A stretch of 64,000 nt of DNA, taken from Rhizobium sp. WSM4643 (lineage in GTDB: Bacteria; Pseudomonadota; Alphaproteobacteria; Rhizobiales; Rhizobiaceae). Location of the stretch: the NCBI RefSeq assembly GCF_025152745.1, contig NZ_CP104041.1, positions 496,001 to 560,000 on the forward strand, in the 5' to 3' direction. Shown one piece after another: positions 41,983-50,963 of the stretch. Below the pieces are notes generated by a model. The model was not told the DNA's origin. It ran no database searches and saw only the letters and a program-made list of their open reading frames with translations. The first letter of the stretch is position 1. Each line of letters starts with the position of its first letter. A program made the translations under genes and the position numbers.

Positions 41983-43005
41983 TTGAGATCCGAGAGCACG
42001 GCGCGCGCTCCTGAGCGTGAGACATACGGGTTTGCGCCGACGCATGAAGGCAGGGACTTCGAGTCGATGGTGCAAGCCTATTCGGCAGGCTACGGAGCCT
42101 TTAGCGCCAAGCCGCTGAGCAAAGATCGGGCTTTTGCTTGGGCAGCGGACCTGAGAGCAAGCGGGCCATTTACGGCGCTCCACTCGGTTTATCAGAGTTC
42201 CTGGACGATTCGAACGCTCGAGGAGACGCCGCAACACCTTGCGTTTTACATCCCGCACACCGGATCCTTTCGACTGTCCATTGGAAAAAGGGTGGTTGAA
42301 AGTGAGGCGGGTCATCTTCTCATGGCCAACAACCATCAGGCCGGCGATCGTTTCGTCCAGGGCGGCCCGCACCGCTCGGATGCGCTGTTCCTGGACTGGA
42401 AAATTGTGAGACGAATGCTCGTTTCACTGGTGGAAACGCCGATCCTCGATTCGCTTGACCTAGAACCCGTTCTGGATCTCGCAACACCATCGGGCCAGCT
42501 TATCGGCAACCTGGCGCAGACGATCGTGCGGGGCATGCTCAATGACGGTCCGCTTCTGTCTTCACCGCTTGCCATGGCAGGAATGAGCGAAACGCTTGCG
42601 AATCTCGTGATCCGATTTGGCTCTCACCGTTTTTCCGGCTATCTGGAAAAAAACAAAGTATCGTTGGTCGCGCCTTGGCATGTCCGACGTGCTATCGACT
42701 ATATGCACGCCAATATCGCAGAGCCCCTCACCATGACGATGATTGCGGATGACGTCGGTGTTTCACTTCGGGCGCTGCAAACGGGCTTCAAGGCCTTCAG
42801 GGGAACTTCACCGGGCAGTTACTTGCGCACGATCAGGCTGCAGGCAGCCCGCGACCAGTTGCGGGATCCGATGAATCAGCGATCCGTTCGGGAAATCTGC
42901 GCGATGTGGGGTTTTTCTCATGCCGGCAGGTTTTCCAGTGTCTACCGCAGCGCCTTTGGAGAAAGCCCGCGCGATACGCGCTTGCGGGCCGAGCGCTTGC
43001 GCTAA
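41983..43005 (+). CDS. AraC-family transcriptional regulator
   Basis: A 340-residue activator-type protein. The start is TTG at 41983 with GAGGGG about seven bases upstream. The N-terminal 200 residues resemble the AraC-binding-like cupin region of the OxyR/FeaR-type AraC group (LAFYIPHTGSFRLSIGKRVVESEAGHLLMANN). Two helix-turn-helix motifs occupy the C-terminus (MIADDVGVSLRALQTGFKAF and VREICAMWGFSHAGRFSSVYRSAFGESP). Its stop codon directly abuts the stop of the convergent small secreted-protein gene. Target and effector are unknown. Confidence 0.88.
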   Translation: MRSESTARAPERETYGFAPTHEGRDFESMVQAYSAGYGAFSAKPLSKDRAFAWAADLRASGPFTALHSVYQSSWTIRTLEETPQHLAFYIPHTGSFRLSIGKRVVESEAGHLLMANNHQAGDRFVQGGPHRSDALFLDWKIVRRMLVSLVETPILDSLDLEPVLDLATPSGQLIGNLAQTIVRGMLNDGPLLSSPLAMAGMSETLANLVIRFGSHRFSGYLEKNKVSLVAPWHVRRAIDYMHANIAEPLTMTMIADDVGVSLRALQTGFKAFRGTSPGSYLRTIRLQAARDQLRDPMNQRSVREICAMWGFSHAGRFSSVYRSAFGESPRDTRLRAERLR

Positions 43006-43617
43006 CTAACTACGGAAGGCGCGCCTAATAATTTCTTCAACAGCAATCGATACCGGCGCACAGGATGGGATCAGGCCGCGCTGCATTTGCCAAACATCGG
43101 TGAGCAATGTCCGATCGTGGAGCGCGCCGCCCGCATTGTCTTTCGACCGGTCTCGTTTGAGAAGACAAATCATCGACTGTCGACTCTCGTTGAACTCCGC
43201 CGAGGTAGCCTCTAGTTCCCGTTCCGATAGACCCAGGTATTTTCCGCAGCCTTCAGAGGCGCATATTTCGAAGGGCTTTCTCAAGAAAGCCTCTACCGCT
43301 GACGCTTGGCTTGAATAAACGGGATCGTCTTTCACGAACTCGCGGAACGCTTTAAGGTCGCCGCGCAGGATTCTCGGAGTTAGATCGAAGCCTCGAGCTG
43401 CGAACAAAAGACCCCAGCTAAAGTATCCAAGCCTGAGTGTGGTCGCCTCGCAAGCGCGACGTTCTTTACTATCGTAGTGGTTGCAATCTCGAAGCTTCAC
43501 TGCACTAAAGATCTTGGGAATTTGCAAGGTTTCTTTAGCGTCGGACGCAACGGCTATCGAAGCATCGATCATGATACACAATGAGATCGATAGGGCTGCA
43601 GCAAGGATTTTGGTCAT
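43006..43617 (-). CDS. Hypothetical secreted cysteine-containing protein
   Basis: A 203-residue protein not recognised as any family. A plausible Sec signal MTKILAAALSISLCIMIDASIAVASDA leads to a mature part with six cysteines (RDCNHY, RRACEA, EICASEGCG, SMICLL, IPSCAP), suggesting disulfide bonds in the periplasm. The local DNA is visibly less GC-rich than the sugar-transport genes around it. It is wedged between the AraC gene (convergent, with abutting stops) and the LacI gene. No ribosome site stands out strongly. It could be an acquired or lineage-specific gene. Confidence 0.65.
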   Translation of the reverse strand: MTKILAAALSISLCIMIDASIAVASDAKETLQIPKIFSAVKLRDCNHYDSKERRACEATTLRLGYFSWGLLFAARGFDLTPRILRGDLKAFREFVKDDPVYSSQASAVEAFLRKPFEICASEGCGKYLGLSERELEATSAEFNESRQSMICLLKRDRSKDNAGGALHDRTLLTDVWQMQRGLIPSCAPVSIAVEEIIRRAFRS

Positions 43618-43643
43618 CGTGCTCTCCGAAGGTACCGCATCGA

Positions 43644-44741
43644 TCAGGCTCGATGCGTTGCGTTCTCGCGCGGCGGCGCGACGCTACCCCTCAAGACGAG
43701 ATGGCATCCGAGTTCCAGGCGATGGGCCGGTCTTTGCGGGTCGTTGGCGATCAGCCGCTGTTCGATGAGCGCCAAAGCGGCCGCGCCGAGCCTGTCTGTG
43801 GGAACGCTGATCGTCGACAGTGGCGGGCGGCTGAATTCGCCGGGGACGATGTCGTCGAACCCCAGCACTGATATCGCTTCGGGCACGCGGATGTCGCGAT
43901 CGGCCAATGCCTTCAGGCATCCGAGCGCCAGATTGTCGGCCGCGCAGAAGACGGCGGTCGCGCCTTTCATCGTGGGATCGCGGTCCAGCAGCGCTTTGAT
44001 CGCAGCCTCGCCGTGCCGGGGCTCATATCCCTCGGCCTCGACGATCATATCGTCGGGCACCGGAAGCTGCGCGGCGAAATAGGCATCGGAAAAGCCGTCA
44101 TATCGGCGCTGGATCGTCGTGCGGCCCTTCCAGGTCAGGTGCAGGATGCGGCGATGCCCGAGTGCCAGCAGGTGCTCGATGCCGAGCCTCGCCCCAAAGC
44201 GGTTTTCGGGGGTGACCGTATCGACCAGCATGGCCGGGTCTTCGCCGTTGACGATGACGACCGGCATATCAGGCGAGGCGAGGCTTCGGATCAGTTCCGG
44301 CTGATCGTCGTTCAGGACCACGATGCCGTCAGCCCGCTCCGACAGCGCGATCTGCCTGACCCGAGCGCCGTCGATGCGGCGGCCGGTGCTGACAAAGGGT
44401 ACGATCCTGATGCCGCGGCGTTCGCACTCCCTGCGAAGGCCGTTGAGGATCGTCCAGCTCACCAGATTGAGGTCGCTCTCCGGCGCGGCATCGTCGGGAA
44501 TGGCTAGAAGCAGGACGCGCAAGGTCGCGATCGTCGCCTTCTTCCGCCGGCGGTCGAGGTAACCCAGGCGTTTTGCCGAATCCAGAACCCTCTCGCGCAC
44601 CTCGATCGTCAGCGGTGCGGTTCCGTTCAGCGCGTGCGAGGCCGTACTCAGCGATACGTCAGCATCGCGCGCGACATCCTTGAGATTGACTTTGCGTTCC
44701 ACTTTTTCCGTCACGAATTGAGGTCGTGCCTTCGAAGGCAT
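43644..44741 (-). CDS. LacI-family transcriptional regulator
   Basis: A 365-residue LacI-type protein from ATG 44741 (MPSKARPQFVTEKVERK); an open frame continues 11 codons upstream through a TTG, but that part is a palindrome rather than coding-like. The helix-turn-helix VNLKDVARDADVSLSTASHALNG has ASH where most members have VSR or VSL in the recognition helix, so its operator may be unusual. The effector domain is standard (LGFDDIVPGEFSRPPLSTISVP). A palindrome in its own leader suggests autoregulation. It is one candidate for control of the nearby pectin locus. Confidence 0.9.
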   Translation of the reverse strand: MPSKARPQFVTEKVERKVNLKDVARDADVSLSTASHALNGTAPLTIEVRERVLDSAKRLGYLDRRRKKATIATLRVLLLAIPDDAAPESDLNLVSWTILNGLRRECERRGIRIVPFVSTGRRIDGARVRQIALSERADGIVVLNDDQPELIRSLASPDMPVVIVNGEDPAMLVDTVTPENRFGARLGIEHLLALGHRRILHLTWKGRTTIQRRYDGFSDAYFAAQLPVPDDMIVEAEGYEPRHGEAAIKALLDRDPTMKGATAVFCAADNLALGCLKALADRDIRVPEAISVLGFDDIVPGEFSRPPLSTISVPTDRLGAAALALIEQRLIANDPQRPAHRLELGCHLVLRGSVAPPRENATHRA

Positions 44742-44753
44742 AGCTAAGCCAAT

Positions 44754-44769
44754 GTTTTTACATAAAAAC
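44754..44769. promoter_or_regulatory. Palindrome upstream of LacI-type gene
   Basis: GTTTTTA (44754-44760) and TAAAAAC (44763-44769) are perfect inverted arms around CA, 12 bp upstream of the chosen start. AT-rich like the pectin-locus operators, but not the same sequence. Confidence 0.5.
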
Positions 44770-44815
44770 TTCAAAAAAGCTACGTGTTGGCATGAAATTA
44801 TTCGTCATTCGGCCA

Positions 44816-45448
44816 TCAGTGAGGTTTGGCAAGCAGGCCGTTGAGCAGCAGGTCGAAATAGGCCCGCAGGAAGGCCTCTTTGTTGGGAGTGGGCACGCGG
44901 CGGTCGTCGAATATCAGCCGCAGAACTGTCGTCGTCAGGATGGGCGCGACCACGATGTCGGAGAATTCCACCGGAACTTCGCGAAACTCCCCTGACGCCA
45001 CACCCTCCAGAATGAGAGCGTCGACCTTGGCGATGATCGGTTCAATGAACTGATCGTGGTGGCGGTCGATCAGGTCGGGGAACCGATGTCCTTCGGCAAT
45101 GACGAGCCGCGTCAATTCGCGGGTCGTGCGATCCTCGGCGATTTGTTCGTAGAGCAGGCCGAGAATGGAAATCAGCCGGTCGGCGGCGCTGCCGCTGAGA
45201 CTCTCGGTGATCCCCAGCAGCTCCTGAAACGGCACGGAGAAGTGGTGGATCATGGCTTCGAAAAGCTTCTCCTTCGTCTCGAAGTAGACGTACACCGTAC
45301 CCTTGGTGACGCCGACCCTGTCGGCGATGTCTTCGACGCGTGTGCCCGCGAAACCGCTTCTCACGAATTCCTCGAAGGCGGCATCCAGGATCTGGATGGG
45401 CCGCAGCGCCTTCTGTTCCGCCCGCGTGATCTTCTTCTGAGCTGCCAT
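44816..45448 (-). CDS. TetR-family repressor of RND efflux operon
   Basis: A 210-residue TetR/AcrR-type repressor from ATG 45448 (MAAQKKITRAEQKAL), supported by GGGAGGCGAGG upstream; a longer frame to 45502 would cross the operator region. The helix-turn-helix VEDIADRVGVTKGTVYVYFETKEKLFEAMI is canonical. It is divergent from a three-gene RND operon, with a 22-bp inverted repeat between them, so it most likely represses the pump and itself until an inducing compound binds. Confidence 0.93.
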   Translation of the reverse strand: MAAQKKITRAEQKALRPIQILDAAFEEFVRSGFAGTRVEDIADRVGVTKGTVYVYFETKEKLFEAMIHHFSVPFQELLGITESLSGSAADRLISILGLLYEQIAEDRTTRELTRLVIAEGHRFPDLIDRHHDQFIEPIIAKVDALILEGVASGEFREVPVEFSDIVVAPILTTTVLRLIFDDRRVPTPNKEAFLRAYFDLLLNGLLAKPH

Positions 45449-45500
45449 TTGCCTCGCCTCCCTTATTGCGCACGCCCTCGTCCCCGCGGCGCAAAGTTTC

Positions 45501-45522
45501 ATTGACTAATACGTCAGTCAAT
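45501..45522. promoter_or_regulatory. TetR-type operator
   Basis: ATTGACT (45501-45507) and AGTCAAT (45516-45522) are perfect 7-bp arms with an 8-bp spacer. The layout is usual for TetR/AcrR operators ahead of RND pumps. It also overlaps a TTGACT -35-like hexamer. Confidence 0.8.
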
Positions 45523-45558
45523 TATATAGAAGCTGCCGTTGAGAGCAAGAGGTCAACT

Positions 45559-46632
45559 ATGAGAACCATTCTGGTCGCCACGGCGATCGCATGCGCCATC
45601 GGTCTCGGATCATGCAGCGATGCGGGCGAGCCGACTAAGCCAACCGCACGGCAGGTCGGCATCGTCGTCGCCAGGCCTGAGCCGCTGGTCCGAGGTGGCG
45701 CGGTCACCGGCGAAGTCCGCGCCCGTGTCCAGACCGATCTGTCCTTCCGCGTCAGCGGCAAGATCGTCGAGCGGCTGGTGGAAGTCGGACAGTCCGTGAA
45801 GGCGGGGCAGCTCCTCGCGCGGATCGATCCGGAAGAGCAGAGGGCCGATCTGGATGTGGCGGCTGCCAACCTTCAGTCGGCTGAGGCGCAGCAAACCCAG
45901 GCGCAGCTCGCATACGACCGCCAGCAGAGCCTGTTTCGAACGCAGGTGACGACGCGTGCGGCACTCGATCAGGCGCAGGAGGCGCTCCTGACCGCGCAGG
46001 CATCGACGAAGTCAGCGCAAGCGCTGTTGGAGACCGCTCAGGACACTCTGTCCTACACCGAGCTGAAGGCGGACGCCGACGGAATGATCACCGCCCGCAA
46101 TGCCGAGGTCGGGCAAGTGGCGCAGGCGGCCCAGGTCGTCTTCACGCTTGCCCATGACGGCGACCGGGATGCCGTCTTTGAAGTGGTCGAGAGCGCGTTC
46201 CTGCGCCCGATCGACGGCGACGGGACCGTGACCCTTCTGGCGAACTCCTCGCAGAAGATTACGGCGAAGGTTCGCGAGATTTCGCCGACGATCGATCCCT
46301 CCACCGGAACCATCAAGGTCAAGGTCGCGATATCGAGCGACGCTCCGATCCCCCTCGGCGCTCCCGTCGTCGGAAGATTCAATTATGTCTCGCAGGACGT
46401 CATCCAGCTTCCCTGGTCCGCCATGACATCCAAGGACGGCAAGCCGGCCGTCTGGATTGTCGATCCCGCATCATCTGCGGTTTCGGCAAGGGCGGTGGAT
46501 GTCTCCGGCTACGAGACCGGCAGCTTCATCGTCAAGTCAGGTGTGTCTGAAGGAGAGGTCGTGGTGGCCGACGGAACCAAGTTCCTCAGGCCGGGTGAAA
46601 TCGTGTCTTATGTCAAGGAAGCTTCCAAGTGA
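45559..46632 (+). CDS. RND efflux periplasmic adaptor, lipoprotein (first)
   Basis: A 357-residue membrane-fusion protein of the HlyD/AcrA type. I start at ATG 45559 (MRTILVATAIACAIGLGSCSD), after AAGAGG; the frame is open further upstream but spans the operator. The lipobox LGSC places the acylated Cys near residue 20. Barrel-sandwich (VRARVQTDLSFRVSGKIVERLVEVGQSVKAGQLLARIDP), alpha-hairpin and beta-barrel regions follow in the usual order. It bridges the inner-membrane pump and an outer-membrane channel not encoded here. The next adaptor gene overlaps its end by four bases. Confidence 0.92.
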   Translation: MRTILVATAIACAIGLGSCSDAGEPTKPTARQVGIVVARPEPLVRGGAVTGEVRARVQTDLSFRVSGKIVERLVEVGQSVKAGQLLARIDPEEQRADLDVAAANLQSAEAQQTQAQLAYDRQQSLFRTQVTTRAALDQAQEALLTAQASTKSAQALLETAQDTLSYTELKADADGMITARNAEVGQVAQAAQVVFTLAHDGDRDAVFEVVESAFLRPIDGDGTVTLLANSSQKITAKVREISPTIDPSTGTIKVKVAISSDAPIPLGAPVVGRFNYVSQDVIQLPWSAMTSKDGKPAVWIVDPASSAVSARAVDVSGYETGSFIVKSGVSEGEVVVADGTKFLRPGEIVSYVKEASK

Positions 46633-47714
46633 TTATTCGTCCCAAGATAGTCGCACTGATGATGGCTACGGCCCTGATCTCCTCCTGTACGCCGCAGGAG
46701 GAAAGCAAGGAGGAAGCCCCTCGTCCCGTGCTGTCGATGACAGCCAAGCCAACGTCGTCTTCGAGCTTGAGCCTGACCGGCACGATCGAACCGACGATCG
46801 AGACTGAACTCGGCTTCCGGATTCTCGGGCGGATGATCGCCCGCAACGTCAATGTCGGCGATCTCGTTAAGAAGGATGATGTCGTTGCCGCCATCGATCC
46901 GCTGGCGTTGGAGCTTGCCGTGCGCAACGCGCAGTCGGACGTAGAGAACAGCGACGCCCAGCTCAGGAACGCGGTGACCACAGAACAGCGCCAGCGCACG
47001 TTGCTGGAGTCGCGCTCAGGCACCGAAGCCTCGCTCGAAGAGGCCGAACAGGCAAGGCGGACGGCCGCGGCCGCCGTCGCCAAGGCGCAGGCCAATCTCG
47101 ACAAGGCCACGGAGCAACTCGGCTACGCGCAGCTTCGGGCGGAATTCGACGGGGTGGTGACCGCGACCTCGGCCGAGGTCGGACAGGTGGTGTCGGCCGG
47201 CCAGACGGTCGTGACCATCGCACGGCCGGACAAGCGCGATGCCGTGGTCGACGTGCCCCAGGCAGCCGCCCAGAAACTGAAGATCGGCGCGCCCTTCGAG
47301 GTGACGCTGCAGCTCGATCCGACCATCCGCACGTCCGGGATCGTGCGTGAAATAGCACCGGAGGCGGAGACGTCCACCCGCACGAGCAGGACCAAGATCG
47401 CACTGAGCGATCCCCCCGCCACCTTCCGGCTGGGCTCCGTCATATCCGCCTCGGCAACCATTGCAGCCGATTCGCAGATCGTCCTGCCTTCCTCTGCAAT
47501 CCTTGTCGGCAGCGACGGCCCGAGCGTCTGGATCGTCGATGCGCCAGCCAGGAAGGTATCGCTTCGCCGCGTGAAGATCGACGGTGACATCGAAGATGGC
47601 GGCACCGCCCGCGTCAGCGAAGGGATCGCCCCCGGAGAAAGGGTGGTCGTGGCAGGCGTGCATAAACTTGAAGATGGCCAGACCATCAGGATCGACCAGG
47701 AGATCAGCCAGTGA
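46629..47714 (+). CDS. RND efflux periplasmic adaptor, lipoprotein (second)
   Basis: A 361-residue second membrane-fusion protein starting at GTG 46629, which overlaps the first adaptor stop (GTGA). The lipobox LISSC gives an acylated Cys near residue 20. The lipoyl-like block ETELGFRILGRMIARNVNVGDLVKKDDVVAAIDP, the coiled-coil hairpin (QRQRTLLESRSGTEASLEEAEQARR, given in part) and beta-barrel are complete. It diverges clearly from the first adaptor, so the pair is an old duplication or a deliberate heteromer. Its end overlaps the pump gene by four bases. Confidence 0.92.
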   Translation: MIIRPKIVALMMATALISSCTPQEESKEEAPRPVLSMTAKPTSSSSLSLTGTIEPTIETELGFRILGRMIARNVNVGDLVKKDDVVAAIDPLALELAVRNAQSDVENSDAQLRNAVTTEQRQRTLLESRSGTEASLEEAEQARRTAAAAVAKAQANLDKATEQLGYAQLRAEFDGVVTATSAEVGQVVSAGQTVVTIARPDKRDAVVDVPQAAAQKLKIGAPFEVTLQLDPTIRTSGIVREIAPEAETSTRTSRTKIALSDPPATFRLGSVISASATIAADSQIVLPSSAILVGSDGPSVWIVDAPARKVSLRRVKIDGDIEDGGTARVSEGIAPGERVVVAGVHKLEDGQTIRIDQEISQ

Positions 47715-50700
47715 AGTCCTTCAATCTTTCCGACTGGGCGCTCGAACACCGTTCGCTCGTCTGGTACTTCATGATCGTCTTCATTCTCGCCGGCGCCTTC
47801 TCCTACGTGAAGCTCGGCCGCGAGGAAGACCCGAACTTCACGATCAAGACGATGGTGATCACCGCCCAGTGGCCCGGCGCCTCCGCCGAAGAGGTGACGC
47901 GGCAGGTGACCGACAGGATCGAGAAAAAGCTTCAGGAACTGGAATCGCTTGATTACACCAAGAGCGAGACCGTTGCGGGCCAGACGACCGTCTTTGTCGA
48001 GCTGTTGCCGACGACCAAGGCGAAGGATGTTGCGCCGACCTGGCTGCGCATCCGCAACATGATTGCCGACATCAAGGGCGATTTCCCCACCGGGGTCGTC
48101 GGTCCTTTCTTCAACGATCGCTTCGGCGACGTCTTCGGAAACATCTACGCCTTCACCAGCGACGGGCTTACTCAGCGCCAACTTCGTGATCTCGTGGAAG
48201 ATGCCCGTTCCAAGGTTCTGACCGTGCCCAACGTTGGCAAGGTCGATGTGGTCGGCGCCCAGGACGAGGCGATCTATCTCGAATTCTCCACACGCCAGAT
48301 CGCCGCACTCGGGATCGACCAACAGTCGGTCATTCAGACCCTGCAGGCGCAGAATGCCGTCACGCAGTCCGGCTTCGTTGACGCCGGGCCGGAGCGCATC
48401 GCCTTGCGGGTCAGCGGACAGTTCACGTCCGAGGACAGCCTGAGATCGATCAATCTTCGGATCAACGACCGCTTCTTTCCGCTGAGCGATGTCGCCACGA
48501 TCAAACGCGGCTACGTGGATCCGCCCTCGTCGCTGTTCCGGTTCAACGGCCAGCCGGCGATCGGGCTTGCGATCGGCATGAAGCAGGGCGCCAATCTTCT
48601 GGAGTTCGGCGAGGGGCTCGACGCGCAGATGAAACGTGTCGTCGCTGACCTTCCGATCGGCGTGGACGTCCACCGCGTTTCCGATCAGCCGGCCGTCGTC
48701 GACGAAGCGGTGTCGGGATTTACCCGCGCGCTCTTCGAAGCGATCGTCATCGTCCTGATTATCAGCTTCATCAGCCTTGGTCTTCGCGCCGGCATGGTGG
48801 TGGCGATCTCCATTCCGCTCGTCCTGGCGATCACCTTCGTGGTGATGGAATATTCCGGCATTTCGCTTCAGCGCATCTCGCTTGGCGCACTCATCATCGC
48901 GCTCGGGCTGCTTGTCGACGATGCCATGATCGCCGTCGAGATGATGGTGGCCCGCCTGGAGGCGGGCGACGATCTCAGGAAGGCCGCCACCCACGTTTAT
49001 ACATCGACCGCCTTTCCGATGCTGACGGGGACGCTCGTCACCGTTGCCGGTTTCATCCCGGTCGGTCTCAACAACAGTGCTGCCGGTGAGTTCACCTTCA
49101 CGCTTTTCGTGGTCATCGCAGTTTCGCTGATCGTTTCCTGGGTGGTGGCGGTGCTGTTCACGCCGCTTCTCGGCGTCACGATCCTGCCGAAGACGATGAA
49201 ATCGCATCACGAGAAGAAGGGCCGCTTTGCCTCGGTCTTCTCCTGGCTCCTGGGGCTGGCGATGCGCTGGCGCTGGGTCACCATCATCCTCACGGTCGGT
49301 GTCTTTGCACTTTCGATCGGCGGCATGGGGCTGGTGCAGCAACAGTTCTTCCCCAACTCGGACAGAACCGAGCTGGTCATCGACTGGAATCTCCCCAACA
49401 ACAGTTCGATCGCCGAAACCAACAGGCAGATGGCCAGGTTCGAAAAGGAGATGCTGGCCGATAACAAGGATGTCGACCATTGGACGACCTATGTCGGCCA
49501 GGGTGCGCCACGCTTCATCTTGTCCTTTGACGTGCAGACGCCCGACGTGTCGTTCGGGCAGACGATCATCGTCACCAAAGGGCTCGACGTGCGCGACAAG
49601 GTGCGGGCGGAACTGCAGGACTATCTGACGAAAACCTTCCCCGGCACCGACGCCTTCGTCAAGCTTCTCGACATCGGCCCGCCGGTGGGCAAGCCGGTCC
49701 AGTACCGGATCAGCGGTCCCGATGTTCAAAAGGTCCGCGACCTCTCGCAGCAGTTCGCCGGCGTCATGGGATCGCACCCGCTTCTGGCGAACATGGTCCT
49801 GGACTGGAATGAGCCGTCCCGCGTGGTGAAGGTCGATGTCCTGCAGGACAAGGCGCGCCAGCTCGGCGTATCCTCCGAAGACATCGCCACTGCCCTCAAC
49901 GGCATCGTCGAAGGCTCGACGGCCACCCAGGTTCGAGACGACATCTACCTGGTCAACGTCATCGGCCGCGCCAGGGCAGCCGAGCGCGATTCCATCCAGA
50001 CGCTTGAGAATCTGCAGCTCTCCACCTCCAACGGCAAGGTCGTGCCGCTGTCTGCCGTGGCGAATTTCCGCTACGAGCTCGAGCAGCCGACGATCTGGCG
50101 TCGCGACAGGCAACCCACCATAACGGTCAAGGCGGCCGTCGTCGGTCCGACGCAACCCGCCACGATCGTCGAACAGCTCAAGCCGAAGGTCGAAGAATTC
50201 CAGAAAAACCTTCCCGTAGGATACAAGGTGGAAGTGGGCGGCGCGGTCGAATCCAGTGCAGATGCCCAGGGGCCGATCGCGGCAGTCGCTCCGCTGATGC
50301 TGTTTGTGATGGCGACGATCCTGATGATCCAGCTGCAGAGCTTCAGCCGCCTCTTCCTGGTGTTCGCGGTTGCGCCGACCGCCCTGATCGGCGTCGTCGC
50401 AGCACTGCTGCTCAGCAACGCACCCATGGGCTTCGTCGCGATCCTCGGCGTGCTTGCGCTCATCGGCATTCTGATCCGCAACTCCGTCATCCTGGTCGTT
50501 CAGATCGAGCACCTACGCAGCGAAGGAATGGCGCCCTGGCAGGCGGTCATCGAGGCCACTGAACACCGCATGCGGCCGATCATGCTGACGGCCGCGGCGG
50601 CCACGCTGGCGCTGATCCCGATCTCGCGCGAGATCTTCTGGGGGCCGATGGCCTACGCCATGATGGGCGGCATCGTCGTCGGAACCGCGCTCACCCTGCT

Positions 50701-50785
50701 GTTCCTGCCTGCGCTCTACGTCGCGTGGTTCAGGATTCCAAGGGATGAAGGCGTTCAGGCCGGAGCCGCGGCTGCAGAGGTATGA
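47711..50785 (+). CDS. RND efflux transporter permease
   Basis: A 1024-residue inner-membrane proton-driven pump of the AcrB superfamily. The N-terminus (WALEHRSLVWYFMIVFILAGAFSYVKLGREEDPNF) and two large periplasmic loops between helices 1-2 and 7-8 are present. LGLLVDDAMIAVEMM is the proton-relay helix 4 region with the paired acidic residues. The sequence PNFTIKTMVITAQWPGAS is the family hallmark after helix 1. It pairs with the two adaptors upstream. No outer-membrane TolC-like gene is adjacent, so a channel elsewhere is used. Substrate is unknown. Confidence 0.95.
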   Translation: MKSFNLSDWALEHRSLVWYFMIVFILAGAFSYVKLGREEDPNFTIKTMVITAQWPGASAEEVTRQVTDRIEKKLQELESLDYTKSETVAGQTTVFVELLPTTKAKDVAPTWLRIRNMIADIKGDFPTGVVGPFFNDRFGDVFGNIYAFTSDGLTQRQLRDLVEDARSKVLTVPNVGKVDVVGAQDEAIYLEFSTRQIAALGIDQQSVIQTLQAQNAVTQSGFVDAGPERIALRVSGQFTSEDSLRSINLRINDRFFPLSDVATIKRGYVDPPSSLFRFNGQPAIGLAIGMKQGANLLEFGEGLDAQMKRVVADLPIGVDVHRVSDQPAVVDEAVSGFTRALFEAIVIVLIISFISLGLRAGMVVAISIPLVLAITFVVMEYSGISLQRISLGALIIALGLLVDDAMIAVEMMVARLEAGDDLRKAATHVYTSTAFPMLTGTLVTVAGFIPVGLNNSAAGEFTFTLFVVIAVSLIVSWVVAVLFTPLLGVTILPKTMKSHHEKKGRFASVFSWLLGLAMRWRWVTIILTVGVFALSIGGMGLVQQQFFPNSDRTELVIDWNLPNNSSIAETNRQMARFEKEMLADNKDVDHWTTYVGQGAPRFILSFDVQTPDVSFGQTIIVTKGLDVRDKVRAELQDYLTKTFPGTDAFVKLLDIGPPVGKPVQYRISGPDVQKVRDLSQQFAGVMGSHPLLANMVLDWNEPSRVVKVDVLQDKARQLGVSSEDIATALNGIVEGSTATQVRDDIYLVNVIGRARAAERDSIQTLENLQLSTSNGKVVPLSAVANFRYELEQPTIWRRDRQPTITVKAAVVGPTQPATIVEQLKPKVEEFQKNLPVGYKVEVGGAVESSADAQGPIAAVAPLMLFVMATILMIQLQSFSRLFLVFAVAPTALIGVVAALLLSNAPMGFVAILGVLALIGILIRNSVILVVQIEHLRSEGMAPWQAVIEATEHRMRPIMLTAAAATLALIPISREIFWGPMAYAMMGGIVVGTALTLLFLPALYVAWFRIPRDEGVQAGAAAAEV

Positions 50786-50810
50786 CGCAGTCTTCGACGG
50801 CCATCGCCCA

Positions 50811-50828
50811 CGGCCGCCGCGGCGGCCG
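50811..50828. terminator. GC palindrome downstream of RND operon
   Basis: A perfect 18-bp palindrome CGGCCGCCGCGGCGGCCG, 26 bp after the pump stop. No T-run follows, so it is a weak or factor-assisted terminator at best. Confidence 0.45.
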
Positions 50829-50963
50829 CTGCAACACGGGCCGCGATAATATGTGTGGGGTGGCGCAGGCGATGCCATCCCACGCGGGAAGGAACGACAT
50901 ATCGTATGACGAGATTGGCTGATCCATGCGCCCGAGAGCCTTGATTCCAGGGGAAATTTATCG

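Noticed and set aside
47123..50512. 1129-codon open frame on the minus strand antisense to the RND pump
   Set aside because: It is a mirror frame of a GC-rich gene; the product is rich in Asp, His, Arg and Gly with no domain, while the plus strand encodes a clear RND pump.
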